Counted from the stretch's first letter, positions 43,995 through 52,588 are shown. The stretch: 64,000 bases of DNA from Rikenellaceae bacterium (GCA_015059805.1 SUZO01000001.1:123050-187049); one strand, 5' to 3'. Translations and numbers: made by a program. Notes: generated by a model from the sequence alone, not told the origin.

Positions 43995-46619
43995 ATGGCA
44001 CCAGAGCATAGATACTTAGCATTTATCAGCTACAAGCGCGAGGATGAACGGTGGGCAAAGTGGCTTCAGAATAGGTTAGAGCACTATAAACTTCCTCTCT
44101 CGGTGAGGCGGAGTGATCCAACTCTGCCAGAGAAGGTACGCCCAGTGTTTCGTGATACTACCGATCTTAGTGGTGGTCTGCTTGAGCAGGCTATAAAGCA
44201 GGCACTTGATAGCTCTAAGTATCTGATTGTTATCTGCTCACCCCGCGTGGCACAATCGCCATGGGTGTGTAAGGAGGTGCAGGAGTTTATTGACTCTGGC
44301 AGGGAACAGTATATTATCCCATTCATCATTGATGGCGAGCCAAACTCTAAAGATGGAGCTGTAGAGTGCTTCCCTGAAAATCTGCGTAAACTCTCAGGTA
44401 GCCGCGAATTGCTGGGCATCAATATCAACGAAATGGGTCGTGATGCCGCCGCCATTAAGACCGTCGCCCGCATGTTTAATCTTCAGTTTGACACCCTCTG
44501 GCAGCGCCATGAACGCGAACAACGCACCCGCCGCCGCTGGGTTCTTACACTGTCACTGCTTGGAACTGTAGTTGCCCTTGCCATTGCGGGCTTTATGATA
44601 TACCAACATCGCAAGATGCAGATTAACCAAGCCCGTGCTGTGGCACTCCGTGCAACACAACTCGTTCAGCAGGGCGATAGTTATCTAGCTAGTAAATTGT
44701 TAATGGAGGTACTACCTGTTCCTTATACGTCAGAGTATGAAGCCGCACTAAGATTAGCTCATGATAATAAAAGTGCTATCTTTAGGGGGCATAATGATGC
44801 TATTAATTCTGTTGCCTTTAGTTTAGATGGAAAGCATTTAGCTTCTGCCTCCGATGACAAAACAGTTTGTATATGGGATGTAGAGTCTGGTGTATGTTTG
44901 AATACTTTTGCTAGACATAGTAAGAGTGTAAAGTTCGTTACTTTTAGTCCTGATGGGAAATATTTAGCTACAGCTTCTGGCGATACTACTATTCGTTTGT
45001 GGGATATAGAGAGCAAACGTAGCTTTGATGTGTTAATCGGTCATAGTAAGAGTGTGAACTCTGTCTCATTTAGTCATGATGGTAAATACATAGTATCTGC
45101 TTCATCGGATAGAAAAGTTCATTTGTGGAGCATAAACACTGGTGATTGTGTTAAAATATTTGATGGACATACGAAAAGTGTTAATTCTGCTACCTTTAGT
45201 CCTGATGGAAAGTTTATTGTTTCTGCATCAGATGATAAGACAATTCGTTTGTGGAACGCATGGTCTAGTGAATGTGTAAAAATGTTTAATGGGCATGCTC
45301 GAAAGGTGAATTCAGTGTCGTTCAGCACAGATGGTAAATATATTGTTTCAGCTTCAGATGATATGACGGTTCGTCTATGGGATGTGAATTCTGGGAAATG
45401 TATAAAAGTATTAGAGGGGCATACCTATTCAGTTAAATCTGCCGTTTTTAGCCCAGATGGTCGATATATAGCATCCGTATCTGATGATATGTCGGCTCGC
45501 CTATGGGATGTTAAGTCAATGAAATGTGTTAAAATATTAGAGGGACATATATATTCTGTTAATTCTGTTGTGTTTAGCCCCAATTGTAATAATGTGGTTA
45601 CTGCATCAAGTGATGAAACCATTCGTTTATGGGATATAGAGTTTGATAAATCTGTTAATAAATTAGTAGGTCATGAGACAATTCCCGATGTAGTATCATA
45701 TAGTTCCAATGGTGAATATATGGTGTCTATTTCTCCAGATGGAACAGCCCGTCTATGGGATGCTAAGTTGGGCGAGTGTAAAAAAATAATATATGTGGGT
45801 AATGATAATCTTACGGGTGTGATGTTTTGTTCGGTTAGTTCGGATAGTAAATATATTGTATCAAATGGAGATTATTCAACAGCTCGCTTGTGGGATGTAG
45901 AATCTGGTGCTCTGTTGCGAACATTTATGGGACATACAGATAATATAACCTCCGCTAGTTTTAGTTCAGATGGAAAGTACTTAGTCTCTGCCTCCGATGA
46001 TAAAACAGTTCGTCTATGGGATGTAGAGACAGGTGCAGAGTTGCGAGCTTTTATAGGACATACTAAAAGTGTGCATTCCGCCACTTTTAGCCCCAGCGGT
46101 AAGTGTATAATATCAGCATCAAGGGATAATACAGTTCGTCTATGGGATGTTGATACAGGTAATGAACTACGAACTTTTATAGGTCATACAAATAGAGTGA
46201 TTTTTTCCAGCTTTAGTTCTGATGGAAGATATGTTGTATCGGCATCAGCTGATAGATCAGTCCGTTTGTGGGACGTAAAGTCGGGAGAATGTATTAAAGT
46301 GTTGAAAACAAATTATTACGAGTGGGTCACGTCGGTAAATTTTAGTTCCAATGATGATTACATAGTTTCTTGTGCAGGTAAATTTCATACTTGTGTATGG
46401 GAAACTAATTCTGGTAGGTGTGTGAAAATGTATGATTCTGGACCTAGTTTCTCCACATCGTTTAGCCCAGACGGTAGATATATCGCAACGGCGGATGATG
46501 ATGGTGTTATTTATATTCATGAATTCAAGCCCCTGCAGGAACTAATAGACCAGACGCGCGAGCGGTTTAAGGGTTGTTCGCTGACGGCTGAGCAGCGCAG
46601 AGAGTACTATCTGGAGTAA
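43995..46619 (+). CDS. Membrane TIR-domain protein with 14 WD40 repeats
   Basis: 874 aa. TIR at ~5-175 (RYLAFISYKREDERWAKWLQ; YLIVICSPRVAQSPW; conserved Glu94 in VCKEVQEF). An Arg cluster (EREQRTRRRW) precedes one membrane helix (~182-203), then a short helical linker (ALRATQLVQQGDSYLASKLL). I count 14 WD40 repeats from ~258 to ~845, each of the type VNSVSFSxDGKYIVSASDDxT and VRLWD, enough for two seven-bladed propellers. The tail (LTAEQRREYYLE) is common in WD40 signalling proteins. WD40 propellers are interaction platforms. The repeat part is more AT-rich than the TIR part. Confidence 0.9.
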   Translation: MAPEHRYLAFISYKREDERWAKWLQNRLEHYKLPLSVRRSDPTLPEKVRPVFRDTTDLSGGLLEQAIKQALDSSKYLIVICSPRVAQSPWVCKEVQEFIDSGREQYIIPFIIDGEPNSKDGAVECFPENLRKLSGSRELLGININEMGRDAAAIKTVARMFNLQFDTLWQRHEREQRTRRRWVLTLSLLGTVVALAIAGFMIYQHRKMQINQARAVALRATQLVQQGDSYLASKLLMEVLPVPYTSEYEAALRLAHDNKSAIFRGHNDAINSVAFSLDGKHLASASDDKTVCIWDVESGVCLNTFARHSKSVKFVTFSPDGKYLATASGDTTIRLWDIESKRSFDVLIGHSKSVNSVSFSHDGKYIVSASSDRKVHLWSINTGDCVKIFDGHTKSVNSATFSPDGKFIVSASDDKTIRLWNAWSSECVKMFNGHARKVNSVSFSTDGKYIVSASDDMTVRLWDVNSGKCIKVLEGHTYSVKSAVFSPDGRYIASVSDDMSARLWDVKSMKCVKILEGHIYSVNSVVFSPNCNNVVTASSDETIRLWDIEFDKSVNKLVGHETIPDVVSYSSNGEYMVSISPDGTARLWDAKLGECKKIIYVGNDNLTGVMFCSVSSDSKYIVSNGDYSTARLWDVESGALLRTFMGHTDNITSASFSSDGKYLVSASDDKTVRLWDVETGAELRAFIGHTKSVHSATFSPSGKCIISASRDNTVRLWDVDTGNELRTFIGHTNRVIFSSFSSDGRYVVSASADRSVRLWDVKSGECIKVLKTNYYEWVTSVNFSSNDDYIVSCAGKFHTCVWETNSGRCVKMYDSGPSFSTSFSPDGRYIATADDDGVIYIHEFKPLQELIDQTRERFKGCSLTAEQRREYYLE

Positions 46620-46687
46620 AATTTGCATGGGAGTGATAGATTTTGGGGGTGGAGTTGCTCTATATAAGTGTATTAAACAGAGATGAA

Positions 46688-46975
46688 ATGAAAAATAGTT
46701 ATGTACCGCAACCGATGGATACAAGTGATGTCCAGTTGCCAGAGCAGTTGAATGAGTTGGTTGAAAAGATGGCTCGGAATGTTCACGAGGTGTGGGCTGA
46801 GGGGCGTATTAACGAGGGGTGGAGCTATGGTGAACAGCGAAATGATACCCTTAAGCAGCACCCTTGTCTAATTCCGTATGAGAAGCTGCCCGATTCAGAG
46901 CGCGAGTATGACCGTCATACAGCCGTGCAGACGTTAAAGCTTATCTGTAAGCTTGGTTTTAAGATTACAAAGTAG
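46688..46975 (+). CDS. Stand-alone RyR-domain protein
   Basis: 95 aa from ATG 46688 (an in-frame TTG at 46643 would add 15 unconserved residues). The whole protein is one RyR domain: GWSYGEQRNDTLKQHPCLIP, then SEREYDRHTAVQTLKLICKL. It is close to residues ~231-325 of the peptidase-RyR fusion at the other end of the island, including the MK-SY-PQP lead-in. RyR domains are known from ryanodine receptors and occur as single units in bacteria. It is the last gene of the island, followed by a strong terminator. Confidence 0.9.
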   Translation: MKNSYVPQPMDTSDVQLPEQLNELVEKMARNVHEVWAEGRINEGWSYGEQRNDTLKQHPCLIPYEKLPDSEREYDRHTAVQTLKLICKLGFKITK

Positions 46976-46988
46976 CCTCTTTTAGCGC

Positions 46989-47030
46989 AATAAAAAATAG
47001 ACCTTACTGCGGTAAGGTCTATTTTTTATT
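46989..47030. terminator. Bidirectional terminator closing the TIR/RyR island
   Basis: A 19 bp perfect stem (46989-47007 with 47012-47030), TGCG loop, and A6/T6 tracts. It also ends the converging tlpA-side transcript. Confidence 0.92.
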
Positions 47031-47043
47031 GATTATCAGCTCT

Positions 47044-48108
47044 TTAGAACAGGCTCTCAAGCTTCTCAATAAGCTCCTCGCCACGGAGGTTCTTAGCGAT
47101 AATCTCGCCATTTGAGCAGTCGATAAGGAAGTTTGTTGGGATGCTCTCTACAACATACTCCTCAGCTGCTGGGTTGTTAAAGCTCTCAAGTAGGCTAACG
47201 TTCACCCACTTCATATTCTGCTTCTTAATTGCACCCTTCCAAGCCTCTGCGTTGCGGTCAAATGATACACCGTAAATCTCAAAGCCCTTCTTGCTATACT
47301 TTGCGTATGCCTCCTTAAGGTATGGCATCTCGCCCATGCAAGGACCACACCATGAAGCCCAGAAGTCAAGAAGAACATACTTGTTACCCTTCTTCTCAAC
47401 TACGCTCTTAAGAGATACAGTCTCACCATCAGGAGTTGGCTGCTCAATATTAATATAGGTAGGGGTGAAGTCGCTACCCTCAGCCTTAGGCTCTGTGCGC
47501 ATCTTGCGTGTAGCCTTATCAAGAGCCTCCTTAACCACTGCAAGCTCCTTCATAGGCTCAGCAAGCGCGTTAAGCTTTTCGGTCATCTCTGCAGTTGAGA
47601 GCTCGTAGCCCTTCTGCTCAATAAAGAGGATAACACCGAAGATATTATCCATATTGCCCTCAATAGCCTTGTCAATAAATGCGTAGTACTCCTCACGCAG
47701 AGCCTCACGCTGCTCATCGTCTGCAGCCTGAGCATAGCGCTGGTTGAAGGCTGTCACATCGGCATTGAACTGGTTAAATGCGTCGTTTGCTGGTGTACCT
47801 GTAGCAAGTACAGAGTTATCTGCAACATTTCCAGATACGGTGATTGTACCATCCTCAGTAAATACGGCTGAGATAACCTCGTCAGCAGTACGCAGAGCGT
47901 AGTATCCCGCTACTGGAGCGTCAATGTTAAATACGAACTTTCCACTGCTAACCTCTGTGCTATCTACCATAGCGCCACCACGACCTGGCTCGGCAAGGTA
48001 GATTGTTCCATCCTCAACGCCAAGAATATCACCGTTAATCACTACGCGGTGGTTGTTGCAGCCTACAGCTACTGCTGCTACTGCCAAAATTGCAAAAATC
48101 TTTCTCAT
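47044..48108 (-). CDS. DUF4369/TlpA-type thioredoxin lipoprotein
   Basis: 354 aa. Lipoprotein signal MRKIFAILAVAAVAVGC. Residues ~20-115 are a DUF4369 beta domain (VVINGDILGVEDGTIYLAE), then a helical linker, then a TlpA-like thioredoxin domain (~215-354) with intact WCGPC in LLDFWASWCGPCMGEMP and the cis-Pro strand SIPTNFLID. It probably reduces or maintains disulfides outside the cytosol. It follows the DUF4369-only gene by 2 bp and is the last gene of the coaD-lpxD transcript. Confidence 0.9.
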   Translation of the reverse strand: MRKIFAILAVAAVAVGCNNHRVVINGDILGVEDGTIYLAEPGRGGAMVDSTEVSSGKFVFNIDAPVAGYYALRTADEVISAVFTEDGTITVSGNVADNSVLATGTPANDAFNQFNADVTAFNQRYAQAADDEQREALREEYYAFIDKAIEGNMDNIFGVILFIEQKGYELSTAEMTEKLNALAEPMKELAVVKEALDKATRKMRTEPKAEGSDFTPTYINIEQPTPDGETVSLKSVVEKKGNKYVLLDFWASWCGPCMGEMPYLKEAYAKYSKKGFEIYGVSFDRNAEAWKGAIKKQNMKWVNVSLLESFNNPAAEEYVVESIPTNFLIDCSNGEIIAKNLRGEELIEKLESLF

Positions 48109-48110
48109 TG

Positions 48111-48746
48111 TTAATCTATTTTAGTTGTTTGTAAACTCCTTTTAAGTTCTACTGCCGCCTTTGTCTGCTGCATTGCTGGTGAGAGGCGAGAGATAAATCT
48201 CTGCTTCTGCTCTGCAGTGTAGCGCTCACCGCTCAACGTTAGCAGATATACGCTTGTAAAGTTATTGAGGTTTTTACGTATCGTCTTGTCCACCAACTCA
48301 TCGTATGCACTATTTACAGCCATGCGCTCCTCGGCGCTAAAAGCCTCCTTACCTCGCTCTTGCAGCTCTATACCTTTAATAACGAACTGTCGCAGTGCAT
48401 TATTGCCCTTTGTGCCGCTAACTACAAGACCTCCAGTAGGGCTGTTGTCATCCTCAATAACGGTAACGGTGCCCGACTCAAGAATTACTGGCGTAAAGCG
48501 GGTCATCTTATATGGGTCGGAGAGGTTTGTGCTGCCGATGTTGCGTATCGGAATAAGCGAATCTACAACACCCTCAAAGTGGTAGTGACCTGCAGTAACC
48601 ACTGCCGAGTCCACCACATCCATACCGCTAAAGAGGTAGTAGTACTCTCCATCACTCTTTGATGTGCTGCCCTCAATTATATATCTGTTGCCACTTGAAC
48701 CACATGAGCAGAGTAGCAGCGCGATAGCGAAAATTACCCCCTTCAT
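48111..48746 (-). CDS. DUF4369 lipoprotein without thioredoxin domain
   Basis: 211 aa. Signal [15 protein letters not shown]. It matches the N-terminal two-thirds of its downstream neighbour (DUF4369 plus helical linker) but stops before any thioredoxin domain, so it looks like a shortened duplicate. Its ATG overlaps the lpxD stop (TAATG). It may partner the full-length protein or be a relic kept by operon context. Confidence 0.8.
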   Translation of the reverse strand: MKGVIFAIALLLCSCGSSGNRYIIEGSTSKSDGEYYYLFSGMDVVDSAVVTAGHYHFEGVVDSLIPIRNIGSTNLSDPYKMTRFTPVILESGTVTVIEDDNSPTGGLVVSGTKGNNALRQFVIKGIELQERGKEAFSAEERMAVNSAYDELVDKTIRKNLNNFTSVYLLTLSGERYTAEQKQRFISRLSPAMQQTKAAVELKRSLQTTKID

Positions 48747-49783
48747 TACTCCTTCTCTGTAAGTTCAGAAACAGCCTTCTCAAGGTTTCGCACCTTGCGG
48801 GCAAGCTCTGGGAGCTCCTTGAAAATAGCGAAGCTGCGGTAGTAACCCATACCCTTCAGCGCAGGTGAACCAAAGCGAACCTCGCCAGATGGAACATCGC
48901 GGTCAATACCGCTCTGAGAACCAATCTTTACATAGTCGCCAATGGTAATGTGGTCGGCAATACCAACTTGACCTGCAAGGAAACAGTTTCTGCCCACCTT
49001 TGATGTGCCTGCAATACCCATCTGGGCTGATGATACAGTATTCTCGCCAATCTGTACATTGTGACCCACCTGAATAAGGTTGTCAAGCTTCACGCCGCGG
49101 TGGATAATTGTTGAGTCGGTCTTTGCGCGGTCAATACATGTGTTTGCACCAATCTCAACATCGTCCTCAATAATCACATTGCCAAGCTGTGGAATCTTGT
49201 CAAAGCCACCTGCTGCATTAGGGGCAAAGCCGAAGCCGTCAGCACCAATAACAGCGCCCGCGTGGATAATGCAACGGCTGCCAATTACGCAACCCTCATA
49301 GATAGATACGCGAGGGTAGAGAGTTGTCCCTGCACCAACCTTTACATTGTCGCCCACATAGCAGTGTGGATAGATCTTTGCGCCATCGCCAATAACAGCC
49401 CCCGCCTCAATTACGGCAAAGTCGCCAATATAGCAGTTCTGACCAATAGTAGCCTTCTCAGATATAGATGCGCGCTGTGAAACACCACTCTTTTGTGGCT
49501 TCATAGCCTGATACATCTGCAACAGCTGAAGCACGCAAGCTCCGACATTATCAACCTTGATAAGTGTTGCTGTAACCTCCTGCTTAGGCTCAAAAGATTT
49601 GTCTACCAAAACAATAGAGCACTGCGTAGTGTATAGATACTGCTCATATTTTGGATTTGAAAGATAGGCAAGACCACCTTGCTTGCCATCCTCAATAGAG
49701 GAAACGGTATGAACTGTGGCGTTCTTGTCGCCCACAACCTCGCCAGAGATTAGTCCGGCAATCATCTCTGCTGTAAACTGCAT
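48746..49783 (-). CDS. lpxD: UDP-3-O-(3-hydroxymyristoyl)glucosamine N-acyltransferase LpxD
   Basis: 345 aa. Adds the second acyl chain in lipid A synthesis. The N-terminal uridine-binding domain (~1-100) leads into a left-handed beta-helix of hexapeptide repeats ([20 protein letters not shown]) with the catalytic region [14 protein letters not shown], and a C-terminal helix. Length is normal. It lies 19 bp after coaD, which supports one operon. Confirms a Gram-negative lipopolysaccharide envelope. Confidence 0.95.
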   Translation of the reverse strand: MQFTAEMIAGLISGEVVGDKNATVHTVSSIEDGKQGGLAYLSNPKYEQYLYTTQCSIVLVDKSFEPKQEVTATLIKVDNVGACVLQLLQMYQAMKPQKSGVSQRASISEKATIGQNCYIGDFAVIEAGAVIGDGAKIYPHCYVGDNVKVGAGTTLYPRVSIYEGCVIGSRCIIHAGAVIGADGFGFAPNAAGGFDKIPQLGNVIIEDDVEIGANTCIDRAKTDSTIIHRGVKLDNLIQVGHNVQIGENTVSSAQMGIAGTSKVGRNCFLAGQVGIADHITIGDYVKIGSQSGIDRDVPSGEVRFGSPALKGMGYYRSFAIFKELPELARKVRNLEKAVSELTEKE

Positions 49784-49802
49784 ATTGTCTATTTTAAGTT
49801 TT

Positions 49803-50276
49803 CTATTTCAAATAATCGTTAATATCTATCCCTTCGGGCATAAACTCCGATACGTCGTGGTTAAAGGAGAGTAGCTCCCTGACGATGCTTGACGAGATAT
49901 GTGCATACTCATCTGGAGTAACGAGCATTACTGTTGTAATCTCTGGGAATAGACGGCGGTTTGTCGCCTCTATAGAGCGCTCAAAGTTAAAGTCCGTAGT
50001 GTTTCTAATGCCACGAATCATCGCCACCGCACCACATTGACGGGCAAAGTCGCCCGTAAGGCAACTGTAAGAGGCGACCTCAATGCGACTATCGCCCGCA
50101 TAGCGGTCATTGATAAGCTGTACTCGTTGCTCAATGGTAAGTAGTCCGCGCTTGGAGATATTATCCCCCACAGCAATAATAACCTTGTCAAAGAGGCGCA
50201 ACGCCCCCTCAACAAGCGACTCATGTCCCCTTGTAAATGGGTCAAATGATCCAGGAAAAAGTGCAATTCTCTCCAT
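49803..50276 (-). CDS. coaD: Phosphopantetheine adenylyltransferase CoaD
   Basis: 157 aa. Transfers AMP to 4'-phosphopantetheine in coenzyme A synthesis. The nucleotidyl-transferase motif is [13 protein letters not shown] (His18) and the C-terminal one is [19 protein letters not shown] -7 element ends only 9 bp before the ATG, so the transcript may be almost leaderless. First gene of a run with lpxD and the DUF4369 genes. Confidence 0.95.
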   Translation of the reverse strand: MERIALFPGSFDPFTRGHESLVEGALRLFDKVIIAVGDNISKRGLLTIEQRVQLINDRYAGDSRIEVASYSCLTGDFARQCGAVAMIRGIRNTTDFNFERSIEATNRRLFPEITTVMLVTPDEYAHISSSIVRELLSFNHDVSEFMPEGIDINDYLK

Positions 50277-50284
50277 AATAGCTA

Positions 50285-50292
50285 CAAAGGTA
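50285..50292 (-). promoter_or_regulatory. -7 element of coaD
   Basis: TACCTTTG on the minus strand, 8 bp before the start codon; no clear TTTG at 19-21 bp spacing. Suggests a near-leaderless mRNA if used. Confidence 0.4.
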
Positions 50293-50333
50293 ATAATAAA
50301 TTTTAGAAGCTTATTAAATTTGCCTACAAATTC

Positions 50334-50624
50334 TTACTGTACAACTACTTGATTGACTAAATTTACGCCAGACTTCTGGTTTATAGCTCTTGCAAGCGCA
50401 TCGCGCTGCATCATAAGCTCAGTGCGGATAACGGCAGAGGTGACATGAACATAGAGCGTACCCTTGACAAGGCGCACCTGACGGGTCTGCTCGGCAACCA
50501 TAGGTCCTACGACCTGTCGCCAGGTATCTGGAAGCGCCCCCTCGGCAATCTTTGCGGCTATATTTGGACTCTTAAAGAGCTGGTCAAGTAGCTCTCCGAT
50601 GCTCTTTGGCTCTGTTCTTTTCAT
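50334..50624 (-). CDS. DUF721 (DciA-like) protein
   Basis: 96 aa. It fits the short DUF721 family: PDTWRQVVGPMVAEQTRQVR and LYVHVTSAVIRTELMM. Family members include DciA, which helps load replicative helicase in many bacteria. Its ATG overlaps the recF stop by 1 bp, so it is coupled to recF, a common arrangement. Confidence 0.85.
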   Translation of the reverse strand: MKRTEPKSIGELLDQLFKSPNIAAKIAEGALPDTWRQVVGPMVAEQTRQVRLVKGTLYVHVTSAVIRTELMMQRDALARAINQKSGVNLVNQVVVQ

Positions 50625-51712
50625 TACTCTACAACCTTTCCGTAAGTGACATCAAAAAGTTTATACTCTGCGCCGCTACTCTCAAGAAGTCGCTCCATAC
50701 GCTCGTGGCTGCAGTCGGTGATTACTATCTGCCCGAAGGTGTTGCCCGACACAAGAGATATAAGTTCAGCAACGCGACCCTCGTCAAGCTTGTCAAATAC
50801 ATCGTCAAGAAGCAGTATAGGTGTTTTGCCTGTCTGCTCGGCAATAATCTGATATTGAGCCAGCTTGAGCGCGATGATAAAGGACTTCTGCTGACCTTGT
50901 GAACCATACTTGCGCAGCGGAACATCGCCAATGGTAAAGTGTATGTCGTCACGCTGAATGCCCACTGTTGTATATCCTAAGATGCAGTCCTTCTCGCGTG
51001 AGGCAAGCAGTAGCTCACTCAGCGAGCCTTCGGTAAGGTCAGAATGGTAGTCAAGCCATACCGTTTCGCGGTCACCAGAGAGTAATTTATAGTATTGAGC
51101 AACAATGGGTTGTAGGCGCTCAATCATCTCCTGCCTACGCTCAAAAATCTTTACAGCTGCCGCCTCTAATTGCATATCGTAGATAAGTAGCATCTGCTCA
51201 TCTGAGCCAATTTTTAGGTATTTATTTCGCTCGGCAAGGGCGGTATTGTAGCGGATAAGGGCAGAGAGATAGTCGTGGTCAAACTGCGAGATAAAGGCGT
51301 TGATATACTTGCGGCGCTCCTCCGCGCTGTCGCTAATAAGCATAGAGTCGGCAGGGGAGACAATCACCGTAGGAATAAATCCTATATGGTCTGAAAAACG
51401 CTCGTAGACCTTGCCATTACGCTTGATAACCTTCTGAGAACCACGGCTATAGGTGCAGACAATCTGCTCGCGGCGCTGTTGGTCATTTATAAAAGTGCCA
51501 TCAATTACAAAGCTCTCCTGCCCGTGCAGTACACACTGGCGGTCACTCATGCCGATTGCCGACTTGCACATAGAGAGGTAGTAGATGGCATCTACTATAT
51601 TGGTCTTGCACGTTCCATTATCTCCGACAAAGCAGTTTATGCCCCGCTCAAAGATTATCTCTTGCTGGGCTAAATTCTTAAAGTTTATCAGAGAGAGTCT
51701 GTTTATATACAT
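50624..51712 (-). CDS. recF: DNA replication and repair protein RecF with altered Walker A
   Basis: 362 aa. RecF is an ABC/SMC-type ATPase that helps load RecA at gaps. Family marks: N-terminal LSLINFKNLAQQEI, signature RKYGSQGQQKSFIIALKLAQ, and Walker B ILLLDDVFDKLDEGR. The Walker A reads G30-D-N-G-T-Cys35-K-T where Gly is nearly always found before the Lys, an unusual change. The remaining residues look intact. First gene of the recF-DUF721 pair; a TAACTTTG -7 element lies upstream. Confidence 0.93.
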   Translation of the reverse strand: MYINRLSLINFKNLAQQEIIFERGINCFVGDNGTCKTNIVDAIYYLSMCKSAIGMSDRQCVLHGQESFVIDGTFINDQQRREQIVCTYSRGSQKVIKRNGKVYERFSDHIGFIPTVIVSPADSMLISDSAEERRKYINAFISQFDHDYLSALIRYNTALAERNKYLKIGSDEQMLLIYDMQLEAAAVKIFERRQEMIERLQPIVAQYYKLLSGDRETVWLDYHSDLTEGSLSELLLASREKDCILGYTTVGIQRDDIHFTIGDVPLRKYGSQGQQKSFIIALKLAQYQIIAEQTGKTPILLLDDVFDKLDEGRVAELISLVSGNTFGQIVITDCSHERMERLLESSGAEYKLFDVTYGKVVE

Positions 51713-51742
51713 AGTCGTCTATTTCATCTTACATTTCCGACT

Positions 51743-51750
51743 CAAAGTTA
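51743..51750 (-). promoter_or_regulatory. -7 element of recF
   Basis: TAACTTTG on the minus strand, 30 bp before the recF ATG. The nearest TTTG is at 15 bp spacing, so the -33 box is unclear. Confidence 0.4.
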
Positions 51751-51822
51751 CGAAAATATGCTGAACAAAATATATTTTTCAAAAAAAAGTATAGAAATTA
51801 TGGATTATTAACTAAAAAATCT

Positions 51823-51830
51823 TACTTTTG
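51823..51830 (+). promoter_or_regulatory. -7 element of the TPR membrane protein gene
   Basis: TACTTTTG, exact TAnnTTTG fit, ~60 bp before the ATG. No TTTG at the expected spacing; the region upstream is very AT-rich. Confidence 0.45.
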
Positions 51831-51891
51831 CAGTTTGAAGGCAAAAAATAACCGAAAAAGGTAAAATACGAATTATAAAAGATAAAAAATT

Positions 51892-52572
51892 ATGGCAAAA
51901 ATTGAGAATCAGCAGGAGGCAGCAGTTGCCGAGGCTGTAAGCAAAACAGAACAGTTTTTTCAGAAGAACGGCAAGAGTGTCGTTATCGCACTTGTAGTAG
52001 TGGTGCTTTTGGTTGTATGTGGTTACCTCTACAAGAGCCTTGTTATTGATAGCAATGAGCAGAAGGCTTCAGAGATGATTGTTGAGGCTCAGGACCGTTT
52101 CGCTGGTGAGAATCCAGACTTCGCTCTTGCTCTTAATGGTGACGAGAATGGCGCAGGTTTTCTCGATGTAGCTGAGCAGTATGGCTCAACCGCTGCAGGT
52201 AACATTGCTAACCACTACGCTGGTATCTGCTACCTTCGTCTTGGTGACCTTGAGAATGCAGAGAAGTATCTTGCTCAGTATGATGCAGTAGACGAGCTTG
52301 CTGGCGAGGTTGTAAATGCTCAGAACCTCGGTCTTCGTGGTGATATCGCTGTTGAGAAGGGTGAGTATGAGGCAGCTGTAGCTCTCTATAAGAAGGCTGT
52401 TGCAGCTTCAAAGAATATCTACACCGCTCCACTCTACCTCTATAAGCAGGTACTTGCTTATGCAGCCCTTGGTAATAAGGCAGAGGCTCAGAAGTGCTTT
52501 GAGGCTCTTCAGGCTAACTACCCTATGGCAGTAGAGGTGCGTGACGCTGAGAAGGTGCTCGGTAGCTTCTAA
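51892..52572 (+). CDS. Membrane-anchored TPR protein (YfgM-like layout)
   Basis: 226 aa. A short cytoplasmic N-terminus (~28 residues), one membrane helix (VVIALVVVVLLVVCGYLY, ~30-47), then periplasmic TPR-like helices (NHYAGICYLRLGDLENAEKYL; GEYEAAVALYKKAVA; AYAALGNKAEAQKCFEAL). The layout resembles YfgM, a SecYEG-linked chaperone partner, but the family is broad. It precedes the lumazine synthase-like gene, an order I recall for Bacteroides too. Confidence 0.85.
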   Translation: MAKIENQQEAAVAEAVSKTEQFFQKNGKSVVIALVVVVLLVVCGYLYKSLVIDSNEQKASEMIVEAQDRFAGENPDFALALNGDENGAGFLDVAEQYGSTAAGNIANHYAGICYLRLGDLENAEKYLAQYDAVDELAGEVVNAQNLGLRGDIAVEKGEYEAAVALYKKAVAASKNIYTAPLYLYKQVLAYAALGNKAEAQKCFEALQANYPMAVEVRDAEKVLGSF

Positions 52573-52588
52573 AACTCTCAATACCGAT

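Noticed and set aside
44785..46528. WD40-coding repeats as a DNA satellite
   Set aside because: Periodicity is that of WD40 codons; DNA identity between units is low.
23310..46975. Island called as Thoeris, CBASS or another known defence system
   Set aside because: No ThsA/SLOG or SIR2 effector, no cyclic nucleotide synthase, no nuclease is present. A defence role is possible but not shown.
23100..47040. Island as an integrative mobile element
   Set aside because: No integrase, transposase, relaxase, tRNA or att-like direct repeats were seen at its ends.
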